64,000 nucleotides of DNA, taken from the NCBI GenBank assembly GCA_001466705.2, contig LATX02000001.1, forward strand, positions 124,001 to 188,000. The letters run 5' to 3'. Numbering within the stretch: the first letter of the stretch is position 1; each line of letters begins with the position of its first letter. Below are positions 1-12,713 of this stretch, one piece after another. Source of the stretch: Moniliophthora roreri (Eukaryota; Basidiomycota; Agaricomycetes; Agaricales; Marasmiaceae). A program made the position numbers and the translations under genes. The notes beneath the pieces are model-generated. The model ran no database searches, was not told where the DNA came from, and saw nothing but the letters and a program-made list of their open reading frames with translations.

Positions 1-618
1 CTGTTGCAGTGGATGCCATGCACTCTGCATCCAACCCTCACGCCTTTATGGGTGTCACCGAACAGGGTCTTGCCTCCATTGTCAAGACTCGTGGAAACCA
101 AGATGTTCACGTTATCCTCCGCGGAGGCACTAAAGGTCCCAACTTTGCATCCGAATACGTCAAGGAGGCAGCGAAATCCATAGCCAAGAAGAGGCCGTTT
201 GCAAGCATTATGGTTGACTGTAGCCGTATGTGTCTGCACGTTTTTGCACCTTCCCTATCAAAATGTTGATGATACAAACTTGTAACAGATGGCAACTCGC
301 AAAAGAACCACCTCAACCAACCCAAGGTCCTTGCTGACATCTGCTCGCAGCTGGCAGCTGGCGAGCGGAACATCACTGGTGTGATGATCGAGTCGAATAT
401 CCATGATGGAAGGCAGGATGTACCGGCTTCGGGTCCTTCGGGTTTGAAGCATGGTATCAGTATCACGGATGCTTGTGTTGATTTTGCCACGACTGTTACG
501 ATGCTTGATCAGTTAAACGAGGTGCGTCTCTCTGACTGTCGTTCGTTGATAGTGGATAGGGTGTTGACGCATTCTGGTATAGGCTGTTGCGAAGAGACGC
601 TCTGTTCCCCAGGCTTAA
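1..618 (+). CDS. DAHP synthase (3-deoxy-D-arabino-heptulosonate-7-phosphate synthase), 3' part
   Basis: Seen: three exons, 1-225, 289-521 and 583-618, reading in the frame that starts at base 3. The peptide has the family motifs LRGGTKGPNF, DCSHGNSQKNH (completed only across the first splice) and GVMIESNIHDGRQD, and ends SVPQA after the short last exon. Introns 226-288 (GTATGT..CAG) and 522-582 (GTGCGT..TAG) restore the frame; reading through either gives family-foreign sequence. Known: class I DAHP synthase condenses phosphoenolpyruvate with erythrose 4-phosphate, the first step of the shikimate pathway to aromatic amino acids, and fungal paralogues (ARO3/ARO4 type) are inhibited by Phe or Tyr. 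The start lies outside the window, so I cannot say which paralogue this is. Confidence 0.93.
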
Positions 619-1627
619 AGGAGTCAGGAAAAGGCGGAAAAGGGATATACTTGCGATTGCGTATATACCACATACCATGATTTAGAAGAGTATCTAGAAA
701 AGTGAACACACGAGTTCGACCTAGCTGTATCACACAAGTATATCGATAACGTCCGTACTTTGAACTGTGCTATGTGTATTGTAGTAATCTCATATCTAAT
801 AGTCGCATCGTAATTTATTTATACTTACTTGGAAGGTGCAGTTGTATACTCTAGATGGCGAATAAGGGTTCGTTCATTGTACAGAGTGACTTGCATCCCA
901 TGATGACGGCTGTGTTAAAGATACGAGGCAAGCTTTGGAACTTGTACTTGTACGGGGCAGCCAGCCACATATATGAAATGAGTAAGGAAGGTATTGATGC
1001 AAAAGAGACGTGTAACAACGCACCTTGGACTCGCAGAGCACAGTGAGTCTGACATGCAGGCACCGAGCTCCACGTGGGCGTTCACCAGGATGTTTGTTTG
1101 GCTGCGGGGTGGTGTACAAACAATGGGCTAACACAAAGCACTGCACAAGCGCCCGAGATACTTTTCAATTGACGTCACGGACTCGGCTGTGATTCAGGAA
1201 CCAAGTGCCACGTGCTCCGATCAGCGGTGTTTGTTTGGTATGGTGTGATGTACAAACAAAGTTGGCGCTGGGTGGTGACCAAACAAACGGCGGCGTAAGC
1301 GTCCACACGCAGACTGCCCACAGACTACCCACAGACTACCCACCGACTGCAGCGATACCACTTGGCTCATTACACACTAGGACGTCCAGAGACGCCATGA
1401 AGGATAATATGATGAGCTGTATATGGAAGAACAATTAGCTCCGGTGATGTGATTTCCTAATTTGGCTCACAATGGACGAGGACAAAAGAAAGAAACTGAG
1501 GGCCAGCTACACAATAAAGAAAAAGGATAGAGGGACAGAGAACGGCAAGAGACACCTTTCTTCGTTACTTTGACCAACATTTCTCTCTTACGACAACGCT
1601 GGACGCTACTTGCACGAATATCTAACG
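619..1627. promoter_or_regulatory. Intergenic region between DAHP synthase and the ABC transporter
   Basis: No credible ORF. It must hold the 3' UTR of the first gene and the promoter of the transporter. Around 1068-1300 there are repeated motifs: CACGTG at about 1072 and 1209, and the pair TGTTTGTTTGG ... TACAAACAA (approximately inverted) at about 1090-1124 and 1228-1259, with a further CCAAACAAAC at about 1278. The three closely spaced TTTGTTTGG-like sites look like a cluster of factor-binding sites, but no factor can be named from sequence alone. The stretch just before the start (1480-1570) is purine-rich then CT-rich. Confidence 0.35.
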
Positions 1628-4600
1628 ATGAACCCATCTCCAGCCACACTTGCGACACTCTTCTCCTTTCTCACACGCCGCCAATTAATCCTCTTCCTCA
1701 TTCCCGCCATCCTCTCTTCAATATGCTCTGGATTCATTCCACCCATCATGACCGTCATCGTCGGTCAAGTCTTTCAGGCATTCTCCCTATTCCCCCTTCC
1801 ACCCACCACTCCAACAAGTGACGACAAACGCGCGCTTCTTCATTCAGTAGGCATGTCTGCTGTGCAGCTAGTCGGTCTAGCAACTGCCAGTGTCGCTCTA
1901 TCAAGCCTTTCAAGTTTTTTCTGGGTCTCTGTAGCAGAACGCAATACAAAATCATTGCGTTTAGCTATCTACACAACTCTTATTCGTCGCCCAATGGCTT
2001 TCTACGACTCGCGCGACCCAGGCGCCCTTCTTGCATCATTCACAAACGATGCAGACTCAGTTCGTCTTTCCACAGGTCTAGCCAGTGGCCTCCTCATTCA
2101 ACACCTCACAACAACTATCGTCGCTTTGGTTTTGGCTTTTACCCAGAGCCCTCTCCTTACCCTTCTCACCCTATCCGCCATACCTCTTCTCACAATCGTA
2201 CAAGCCATAAGCCAAGTATGGAGCGCACGCTTTATTGCCACCGAGCGCGACATCCTTTCCTCTCTCACATCCCACATCAACACCACCCTCTCCCTCTTAC
2301 CCACCATCCGTCTATTCAACCTCGCACAATCTCCCCTTCGCACTCTCGCAGACATTCACAAAACACTCACATCCACCGACATTCGCATCAATACCACCTT
2401 TGCCATCTCTTCTTCCATGACAGAACTCTTGATCATGGCCATGTTTGTTCAGGCATTTTGGTTTGGCAGTACTTTGGTTAGGCAGGGCAAGATTGATGTC
2501 GGCGGTGTCATGGCTGTCTTTTGGGCTTGCCTCGTCGCGTCTAGTAATTTGCAGATGGCAGTGGCTCAGTTGGCTGGGTTGCAGAGAGGACGTGTGGCAT
2601 TGGGTGGACTCTATAGCAAGGAAGGTTTGTTGGCCGAGGGTGGTAGTGGCGATGAGGAGCCCCAGGCGCCTTCAACACCCACTTTCCCTCGCTTCAAGTC
2701 CGGCATGAAAAAGATTCATCCAGCGGCTCCCGCAAGGGGCGAACTCACTCTCCATGGTGTATCCTTTTCCTACCCCAACGCGGAAGCACCCGCTTTACAA
2801 GATGTGGAAATGTTTATCCCAGCAGGCGAAATGACTTTTCTTGTTGGTGCTTCCGGCTCGGGCAAGTCCTCTTTGACGGGGCTTTTGGCCGGATTTTATC
2901 AACCAAACGTACGTAGCACGCTCTCTCCCCCCATATTTACTAACGCCTCTCATAGAATGGTCAAATCCTTCTAGACGACCAAGATCTCCCTTACCTTTCA
3001 CCCGTATACGTTACTGAAAACGTCGGTATCGTATCGCAGGGTATACCACCCATCATTCCAGGCGAATCAATTCACTTTAACATTTCCATTGGCGCTGCCC
3101 ATCCCGAAATGATGACTCGTGGACAAATCGTCGATGCGTGTCGTGCGGCTCTATTGCATGATTTCATTCGGGATCTTCCTGATGGCTATGACACGGTTCT
3201 TGGTGCCCCTTCTACTACCTCTTCAGATAAGCAAGAATTTGAAGGTGGTGTTCCTTGCGCCAGTGGTGTATACCTCTCACCAGGTCAACTTCAAAGACTG
3301 TCATTGGCACGTGCCTATCTCCGCAACCCCCCCGTCCTCATTTTGGACGAACCAACGAGTGCCTTGGATCCTGTTGGTAGGGAACTCGTCATGAGTGCGT
3401 TGAAAAAGTGGAGGAAAGGAAAGACGACAGTTGTTATCGGACACGAGTTTGGTGATGGCGAGACAGCAACCATTCAGCCAATAGACTTTGTTTATGTCAT
3501 GAAGGACGGACAAGTGGCAGAGTGTGGATTCCGTGCGGATTTGGAGGGTGCCAAGGAGGGCGAGTTTAGTAGGTTGTTGAGAGTGCAAAGGGGTGAGGAG
3601 AAGGATGCAGATGCAATCTCTTTCGAGTCTGGTGAGTCCAAGTCTTGGCTATTTCGATTTGGTACTGATAATTGTGTAGATCAAGACGAGCAAGAAGTTT
3701 TACCGACGTACAGACAATCTCAACTCCTCGAGGAAAAGAGAATGTCAGCGTATCCGAATCGGTTGACGATTGCTGCATCTGGTGCAGTGGCCGGTTGGAT
3801 GTTGGATGTTGTTAATGATCTGACGTCGGCGGCTTCCAATTCGACCACTACCCTTCCAAGGCGCAACACCCTCTTCCCACCTGTTCCCCCGCTCAACCTT
3901 ACCAACAGCAACACCAAGCTACGAAGGACGTCGAGCTTTGAGTTGTCACCGATCACCACTTCTCCCACAATCGAACGAAGGAGAAGCCTCCAATTCACAC
4001 CGACTTCGCCTACGTTCCATTACGACAACAAGGACAACAACAACAGGGCATCGGTCGAGGATGATCTGGAGTTTGAGCAGGAAAAGGGTGTTCTCGAAAT
4101 GTCTGGTCGTATGGCTCAAAAAAGGCCTACGAGACGCACTCGGCCCGTCGCCACTCCTGCTTTGGAGATCACGGTCTCTCAACCGCTTCAGACCGAAGAA
4201 ACGCACGCTCCACCACCAGGTCTGTTCAAGACTATTGGACGTGTCTATCCTACAGTTGAGAGGAGAGGACTGCCAATTATTGCCCTGGGATTGGTTTGCG
4301 CTTTGGCTAGTGGAGCAATGATTCCCATCTTTTCATTCCTACTCTCCCGTCTTTTATTCCTCGTATCGACGATCCCAGCCAACTCGCCTGCATCGGCCTC
4401 AAAAGAAGAGGTAAATAAGTGGGGTGGCATTGTCCTTTCCATCGTTGTCCTCGACAGTGCATTCATTGGCCTCAAGTTTTGGCTTAATGAATGTGAAAGT
4501 GGACGATGGGTGTGCAGGGTTAGGGAACGTGTTCTTGGAGGTCTTGTGGGTGTCTCGAGGACTTGGTGGGATGCCGACAAGGAACGTACGCCTCAGGGAA

Positions 4601-6039
4601 TGGTCCCGGTTATGACGACGACGTTGCCCCTTATCAGGCCTTTGCTTTCCCTCATCCTCCCCCAGAGTCTTACGACATTGTCTATCCTCAGCATCTCGCT
4701 CCTCCTCGCGCTGATTCGTGGATGGGAGTTGACACTCACGGGTATTGCGCTCGTACCGGTTTTCCTGGGTGTGATGACTATCCAAGGAAGACTGGTCGCT
4801 TCACAGGAACAGAGGATCCTCGCCGCCAAGAACCGTATCACATCCGAGGTTCTCTTGTTTGTTTCTGCAATCAAGGGTATCCGAGGTGCACATCTCCAAC
4901 CCACCTACACGACTCGTATGAATGATGCCGTCGGCGAGAGTTGTCGTATTGGTGTCCGAGGCGCATTTGTGGAAGGTGCGACGTTGGGTATAGCGAGCGC
5001 GTTGATTTATTTGAGTGAGGGTGTGTTGTTTTACGTTGGTGCAGTTTTGGTTGCGGGTGGACGGGTCGAGTATAGTAAAATGGTTGAGACGTTGAATTTG
5101 GTGGTGTTTGCGGTTAGTATTGGGGGACAGGGGGTTGGGTTTGGTGAGTGCCTTTCTCGTGTTTGAGTTTTTTTTTTTTTTGGCAATTGCTAATAGTGCT
5201 TTCTAGTCAACAAGATTGCAAAAACCCTCGAAGCTACGGATCAGATCATGACTTTGCTCAATGATATCGAGGCTTCCCCGCGTGATACTATTCCCAAGAC
5301 TATTCCTCCTTCGAATGGCCAGGGATACGAAATTTGCTTTGACACTGTATCCTTTGCGTACCCATCTGCACCCACCGAACGCGTACTCAAAGACGTCTCA
5401 TTCACACTCCGACCAGGCGAGTTAGTCGCTGTTGTTGGTAGCTCTGGTGGTGGCAAGAGTACACTTTCGGGTCTTTTGGAAGGAGAACTCCAGCCTACCT
5501 CTGGGCGTATCGTCCTTCGCCGTGAAAAGGATGACGACGAGTACGATTTGAAGGATGTCGATGTCAGGTGGTGGAGAGAGCAGATGGGTGTCGTCGAGCA
5601 GGGCAATACGCTTTTCCCCGAGGTTTCGGTGGCTGAAAACCTCTTCTCTTCCGATGTTGAGTACGACTGGCTCGCTGATATACCCAAAGATAAGGCAAAA
5701 GCAAAAGAACTCTCTGGCGGACAGGCACAACGTGTGATGATTGCTCGTGCTCTGGAGCGGTCGCCTCGTGCCAAGGTGTTGGTTATGGATGAACCGACGA
5801 GTGCTTTGGATCCTGTCAGGGAAGAAAAGGTGTTGCACACTCTTCAATCCTACGTCGTCGAACAGCAGGGCAGGATGGGGCTGATGGTCACGCATCGATT
5901 GCCGGCTATGAAGGCTGTGGATCGGATCTTGGTGTTGGATGGTGGACGTGTTGTTCAGGAAGGAGCGTATGATGAATTGATTGAGGAGGAGGAGGGGGTG
6001 TTCAAGAGGTTGGCGAGTGGTGGTGTGTGGATGAGTTGA
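1628..6039 (+). CDS. Full-length ABC transporter, STE6 / a-factor pheromone exporter type (ABCB)
   Basis: Seen: exons 1628-2908, 2956-3631, 3680-5143 and 5207-6039 join in frame to about 1,417 aa. Introns are GTACGT..TAG, GTGAGT..TAG (48 nt, stop-free and in frame, so easily missed) and GTGAGT..TAG. Order is TMD1 (about residues 15-330), NBD1 (Walker A GASGSGKSS near 407; signature LSPGQ near 534, a variant of LSGGQ; Walker B LILDE near 556), a Ser/Thr/Asn-rich linker (about 640-780), TMD2 (about 800-1110), NBD2 (Walker A GSSGGGKST near 1218; LSGGQ near 1309; LVMDE near 1333; switch His in MVTHRL near 1369). Known: fungal STE6-type transporters of this architecture export farnesylated mating pheromone across the plasma membrane. 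Inferred: that role, from overall resemblance; another ABCB substrate is possible. The start is the first ATG in frame, just before the first hydrophobic segment. Confidence 0.87.
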
Positions 6040-6490
6040 GGGGCAGGTCCCCTTGGGTTCTCTCGGTTTCTTTCTTTTCTGGTTTCTTTCTTTCTCTCTC
6101 TCACATATCAACACATTAACGGCACCCTTGATGACTCCTACACTCACACAATTACGCATACTGTATCATGTTTTTCGAATGCCTGCTTCATTTACCAGTT
6201 ACGATATTTTCATTGCTTTTTTGATTCCAAGGGATGCAACGCCAATTATCAATGTAGTTTTTAACTTCAACTTGCATGTAGCTTAGATAGAATGAATGGA
6301 TCGAATGACTGAATGCTCTAGGACAGTGTTTGAGCGGCTATTGTTCATGAGGTGTCGAGACAGATACTATTCATTTCGAAGGCGATACGTCCTTTCCCTT
6401 TGTAGCCTTTAATAATAAAAAGTCGAGGATAGCCAGATATGTTTTTGACAAATTGGGAAAGTCAACAGGCTAGTATCATGGTAAAACATC
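6040..6490. other. Convergent intergenic region (3' UTRs of ABC transporter and GMC gene)
   Basis: No gene. The first 200 bases are CT-rich (many TTTCTTTC runs) and contain GCCTGCTTCATTTACCAG and TTTTTTGATTCCAAGGGATG, which recur in degenerate form at about 10,060-10,120, downstream of the decayed transporter copy. That recurrence marks them as old 3' UTR of this gene. The remaining part up to 6490 lies between converging genes and shows an AATAATAAAA stretch near 6410. Confidence 0.5.
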
Positions 6491-8867
6491 CTACAATTTC
6501 CATTTCTTCTTTATGAGATCCGAACCTCTTTCAGCAACAACATAGACTGGAACTTGGGTATGTCCTGCTGGAACGTGAGGCTGCATACAGCAATGAGAGC
6601 AGACCCTTGCTACCAAAAGATGGGTACCTACAAAGACAGAGGCATCAATGACTCGGAGGCCCTCGACACCCTTGACAGAGAGATCAGGATCGACTACACC
6701 AAAGGAAGCGGTCTTTGCGGTCATCGCCGCAGTTCCTACAGGGTGCCAGACAGTGTCGGCGTTGTCACGGATGTATTGCTCAAGCTCTGCATCTGTTGTA
6801 ATGTTGACAAACGGTCCCAACACATAGTCACTCCAAACAGGCGCCGAGACAAAGTGGTGAGCACTCTTGATCGCTTCTTTCATGACAGCAATATCAAAAT
6901 CTGTTCCAAGCAAATTGGGATTGATGATTGGGGGAGTCAAAAGGGTTGTTCGAACTCAGTCGTATGGAGCCGCCTAATGGGTTCAAACTTGTTAACCAAA
7001 GCAAAGCAGCAGAATCCAGGATAAAGGAAAAGACGAACGAGCTGAAGGGGAAACAACGCTGGCCGAGATAGCCAGGAAATTGCCAGTTTCAGGAAGAGGT
7101 GAACCACTGAACCCATTCTGTAAGAGGCCATATCAGTCATACATATGAGTGAACACGTAGAGGCCTACTATAATGAGGAGTTCAATGTGAGGAGTCTGGC
7201 TTCCAGGCACAGGATCAGCGAATTGCTTCAAGACTGGTGAGTCCTTGGCGAGCCGAAGAAACACAAGCGTGCTGGCACCCGGTACCACTAAAGGACCGGT
7301 GCGTGAGGCTATCCATTCTTCCAAATAACAGTCCATAAGACTTGGGTCGCGAGCCATAGTATCCCGGGTATCGGTCGAATTGACATAAAATGAAATGGGA
7401 ACCATGGAATGGTCACTCAAGTTTGCTCCCACAGAAGGGTTGTCGAGTACAGGCTGAATTCCGAGGGTTTGTAAAGCAGATGCATCTCCAATGCCTGAAT
7501 TCATCAAGATCTGTGCGGACCCAATGGTGCCTCCAGCGAGGATGACTTCTTTACGTGCCGTGAATTGGAATGTCGGACCTATCATTTACAAGTTGAATAA
7601 AAGATGGGGGAAAAAGTGGATTTGCGCACCGGCAGCTGTCGAAGCAATTTCAACTTTCTGAAGCTTTAAAGGTGTTTCTGGCGTATTTGCAAGTACACGG
7701 GTAACTCGAGTATTCAAGACAACGTGAAGATTTGATCGATTAGCATACTTGGGAGCCAGGTAGGAAGTCGAAGCGCTGCTTCGCGCACCGTCGCGGACAG
7801 TACTCAAACACCAGCCTGGACATCAAATAAATATCAAACGCCCGTCACCAAGTCTTGTGCAACTCACCAACTCCAACAGGTGAACCGTCGTTCATGTCAA
7901 GGTTGAACGGGAATTCGTTTGGAAGTTCTTTAGTGGTTTGTATGACCCTAGAATCGATGGGGCTAGGGAATCCAGGAAGACTATCACCGTTTATGCCCGA
8001 CTTCCCATGGACGGCTGGATTGATTTGACCGGTGATGTCATGTCCATCCTAGGAAACCGTCAAGTACAGAAAATTTCATGTGAGATAAAGATGGCAACGC
8101 TCACAGCAGGTGTCAGAATCTCGTTCTAGCAAGCGGGGACTTGGTCAGTCTGATTGGACAGCGTGAAAGCTCAATAACGAACCTTGAGGAAATATTGTTT
8201 CATGTTTTTCCACGACCAGCCCCCATCTCCCGTTTCCTTCGCCAATCGATCCCACTCTTCCCCAGCGGTACGCGTATAGACTTGAGCATCTGTGTTCCGA
8301 CCAAAAGGGCTTAACATGTCGGCACGGTACTATATGTCAAGGCATGCTGACTTATGCTGGTGCTTCCACCAATGACGTGCCCACGGGCGTAAGGAATTGT
8401 TCGGCCGTTGAGACCTTGTTGAGCTGCGGTGCTGTGTAAGGTTTTCAGTTCATGCTATTTTTTTTGGATGGTGGCTGATATACGTATAATTCCAGTCAAA
8501 TTGGGTGGCCTGTGCGTTAGGCCACAAGAACGGCACTTGTAAAAGCAGAGCGTCTTTGTCCCTGCATTATCGTGAATGGTTGATCATCTTCCAGATGCAG
8601 CTTTAAACTCACGATACACCAGCTTCAATGACAAGGACCGTGACATGGGTATTCTCTGACAATCTGTTTGCAACCACGAGTCCACCAGCTCCACCTGATG
8701 TAGGACGAAACGATCAGTATTAATGGGTTATTCCAGCAGGTATGCCTACCTCCGACAACCACAAAGTCAAAGGTATGAATAGGAACCTCCGAAAAACTAT
8801 CATAAATTTTGGCAAAACTGAGAGAAGCAAGTGAAAGGGAGGCCACAATTCGGGTTTTGAGGGGCAT
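6491..8867 (-). CDS. GMC oxidoreductase, aryl-alcohol-oxidase-like, secreted; one apparent frameshift
   Basis: Seen: exons (minus) 8867-8750, 8694-8613, 8561-8484, 8431-8352, 8289-8183, 8125-8105, 8048-7868, 7815-7630, 7578-7169, 7117-7039, 6973-6632, 6580-6491, about 590 aa. A hydrophobic N-terminus (MPLKTRIVASLSLASLSFA) looks like a signal peptide. FAD-binding VVVGGGAGGLVVANRL, YARGHVIGGSTSIN, the GMC signature GSAQILMNSGIG, catalytic-region WHPVGTAAM and C-terminal HTQVPVYVVAERG are all present. The 51-nt intron 6631-6581 is in frame and stop-free, and the 21-nt exon 8125-8105 is easily lost. Odd: at 6930-6934 a run of five G (CCCCC in the gene) must be four to keep NPFDSPIINPN in frame. 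Known: such FAD enzymes oxidise alcohols and release H2O2, often for lignin decay. Inferred: gene intact if the extra base is a sequencing error, otherwise recently inactivated. Confidence 0.88.
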
Positions 8868-9454
8868 TTTGGATAGATGTAGTATCGGTAAACGATGTTT
8901 AATTGGTATATATATCGTTTCTGAGCCAGCCATCAGCAGCAGTCTTGAAGGCAGCTGCATCTCCGCATGACCTTCCGAAATTTGGGCGAGTGACTTCAAC
9001 TAGCACTGAAAGCACAAACTTGAAGGATTATCAATCGCCGGTGATTCATTCTGATAAATTGAGTTACGGCCACGTTGGTCGGGGTAGCGTAAACATTTGT
9101 GATGGCTTCGGGAGGGGACAAGACGGGCATGAAGATGGTTACTGGAAGATGGATGCGCGTCACTGGTATTGGGGACCCTGGAAGGAAGAATGATGCAGTA
9201 AGTGACTTTCAGAAACACTGAAACGAAAATACACCGATGGGGTGGGTGGTACATCTTGCATAGTTCCTTGGACTCAGCGCTGGAATAACCTAATCTTTTT
9301 TGGAGGGTATACATAACTCCGACCTTGGGGTTGCGAACATAGGATGTCAGCTGTTCATTGAGTAGTGTGAATCGGATTTTGATTGATACTGTTGATGTAG
9401 TGGGTTGCTGTCAAAAGGGGTTCGCCGTCGGGCGCTCAAGTTAGCTTGGCTGCT
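8868..9454. other. Upstream region of the GMC gene; no gene seen
   Basis: Bases just above 8867 must contain the GMC promoter; CATTGAAACATCG-like and TATATATATCG sequence (about 8906-8920, read on +) is a possible TATA-like element for the minus-strand gene about 45 bases from its start. Short open frames at about 8903-9193 (+) and 9000-9314 (-) overlap each other on opposite strands and show no family features, so they are not annotated. Confidence 0.3.
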
Positions 9455-10170
9455 CCTCGCATTCTACGACTCGCGCGACTGCCATCGTCCAAGCCGTACG
9501 GGTGCATGCTTCATTGCCACAGAACGCGATATCCTGCAGATGCCAGGGTAATCTCTTGGTCTACCAGGTGAGGATCAGCGGGTATGGACATTGGAAAAGA
9601 CTCACTTTTCGACTATTCAACTACGCACTCCACAATCCACAAGACCCTCAAGGCCTTACAATCGATCGACATTCGTATCAACAGCAGAGTAAAATTGATG
9701 TTGGAGGTGTTACGGCTGTCTTTTGGGCTTGCCTCATCGCGTAACACAAGTCGAGCAATCATGTTCAGATCAATTGCTTGGGTTGCAGAAGGGTCGCCTA
9801 GCTTTGGGTAGACTTAGATACAAAGATGGTCTGGGTGTGCCTCCTGATGTGCTTCTGACATCTGCATGTTGCTTTAAGTTTGGCATGAAGATTCACCACT
9901 CGGCGAGTTGACGCATCATAGCGTTCTTTTTACTCCAACGTTGGTCGCCCTTATCACGGTATAGACGAGTGGGGGAAGGCTCTTTCGCTCTGTTTTGGTG
10001 TTCCTCTCCGTTTCTCTCCTTTTCCTGGTTTCGGTTTCTCCCTCTTCGGCGCATAACTCCTACGATTGCCTGCTTCATTACTGTGACTGTTTTTTTGATT
10101 CCAAGTGATGCAATGTCAATCAGCAATATAGTTTTTACCTTCAGTTTCAGTTTGCATAGAGTGTATGGAT
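9455..10170 (+). pseudogene. Decayed, internally deleted copy of the STE6-like transporter gene, including 3' UTR
   Basis: Seen: stretches clearly related to the intact gene in the same order and orientation. TTCTACGACTCGCGCGAC (about 9463) matches the 2000 region; CATTGCCAC..GAACGCGATATCC (about 9512) matches about 2233; ATTCGTATCAACAGCAG (about 9670) matches about 2380; TGTCTTTTGGGCTTGCCTC (about 9717) matches about 2515; GGGTTGCAGAAGG (about 9780) matches about 2577. Matching then jumps past the whole NBD-TMD2-NBD2 part to 3'-UTR sequence (about 10,050-10,140, TTTTTTGATTCCAAGTGATG). Frames are broken throughout. Inferred: a local duplicate of the transporter on the far side of the GMC gene, decayed by internal deletions. 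It cannot encode a working protein. Confidence 0.8.
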
Positions 10171-10983
10171 TAGGTGGTCATGACATGCAGTGCTTCATTC
10201 AGATTTCTGTCAAGGTAGCGACGAATGCTCGGGTCAAATTCATTGATCATATCGTGCATATGTGGTTCTAGATCTACAGTTTGAGCTTGCGTCCAGGAAA
10301 AACCCTAAAACCCATCTGAAAAGGACAAACTATTGGCATAGTTGGTTCTTTCATGGCAAACTGCAAAAACGTTGCGCAGAGTTTGCATTGCTTGGCGGGA
10401 GCGAGTGACTTTCAGTGTCAGCAGTCTACCACTGCCTCCAACCAAGCTTAGTGCTCGGACGGAAGAGGTTTACCCGCTAGAGGTTGCCTTTCTACCAAGC
10501 TTCAAACGCGTAATCTGGATGACATCCGTCAGCTTTTGATTTTCACCGCTAGTATGGCTAGTACACAGTAAAAGGTATAATTACGCGCTTTGAAGTCCAA
10601 TTTCCAGCATGAATCAAATTCATCCAGACCAGAAATTGCGTCAGCTTGATCTGGGATTTCCCCCCCTTGCCAGTTGAATTAACTCCACATGGCTGCCATA
10701 TGGAAGCAGGGAAGGGCAAAAAGCAAATGAGGGATGCCAGTACTACGGTATACTACTTAGGCTAAGCCAGACTCCAGCCTAGCATCACGTGTTTGCCTTG
10801 ATCAGTGGAATCGTGCGCTTGATCAGCATTCCCATCTTTTTCCGCCTTTAAAAGCTGCCTCTGGCTTCACCTCCTGTCAATACGTCGTCTCGACGCCTCT
10901 TCAGTACATTTTGCAGAAGGTTTTCTGTTATACCATTAGCAGTTTCGACTTCTATCATTTCCTCTAAAGCCTACTCGACCACA
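10171..10983. promoter_or_regulatory. Upstream region of thioredoxin reductase
   Basis: No credible gene. TTTAAAAG at 10847-10854, about 130 bases before the start codon, is the best TATA-like candidate. The 5' UTR stretch (about 10,870-10,983) is CT-rich, as is common before highly expressed fungal genes. TTGATCAGTGG..CTTGATCAGC near 10,797-10,828 is a short direct repeat of TTGATCAG, of unknown meaning. I did not find a clear Yap1-type TTACTAA site. Confidence 0.35.
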
Positions 10984-12365
<1,382 letters not shown>

Positions 12366-12713
12366 GGTCAGTCATTCGAGCGTGCTTTCTCGGTATATGG
12401 TACTGACGTTAGGCCTGTGCAGCATCCATCTGCTCTAGATTTCAATCTATGATTCCTGGGCAATCTGTTCCCTTTATTCTCCGGTAGATTACGAATGAGA
12501 AGAGCATTGTACATTCAAGTTAAACAGATAGATATTCATTATTTAATCCGATTTCAGCTGTCTTCACCACCGGAGGTCGGTGATACCGCTCCAACACGCA
12601 CTCTGGCCCAACCTCCCATAGACTTTTACAGCCTAGCTACTTTCGTTCATATGCAGCCCCACTAGCACTGACGCGAGAGTGACGATTCGACGTGACGTGT
12701 GACCATTCAGGCC
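12366..12713. other. Intergenic region between thioredoxin reductase and cytidylyltransferase
   Basis: About 350 bases between two genes on the same strand. It holds the 3' UTR of the upstream gene (possible AATCCG/TATTTAATC-type A/T stretch near 12,540) and the promoter of the downstream one. No ORF or repeat was recognised. Confidence 0.4.

Noticed and set aside
8329..8352. Apparent second frameshift and 22-nt mini-intron in the GMC gene
   Set aside because: A 63-nt intron from 8351 to 8290 (GTCAGC..CAG) restores GGSTSIN followed by AQVYTR in frame, so no lesion is needed.
9000..9314. Minus-strand 104-codon frame upstream of the GMC gene
   Set aside because: No domain, overlaps another frame on the plus strand, and lies in the promoter region.
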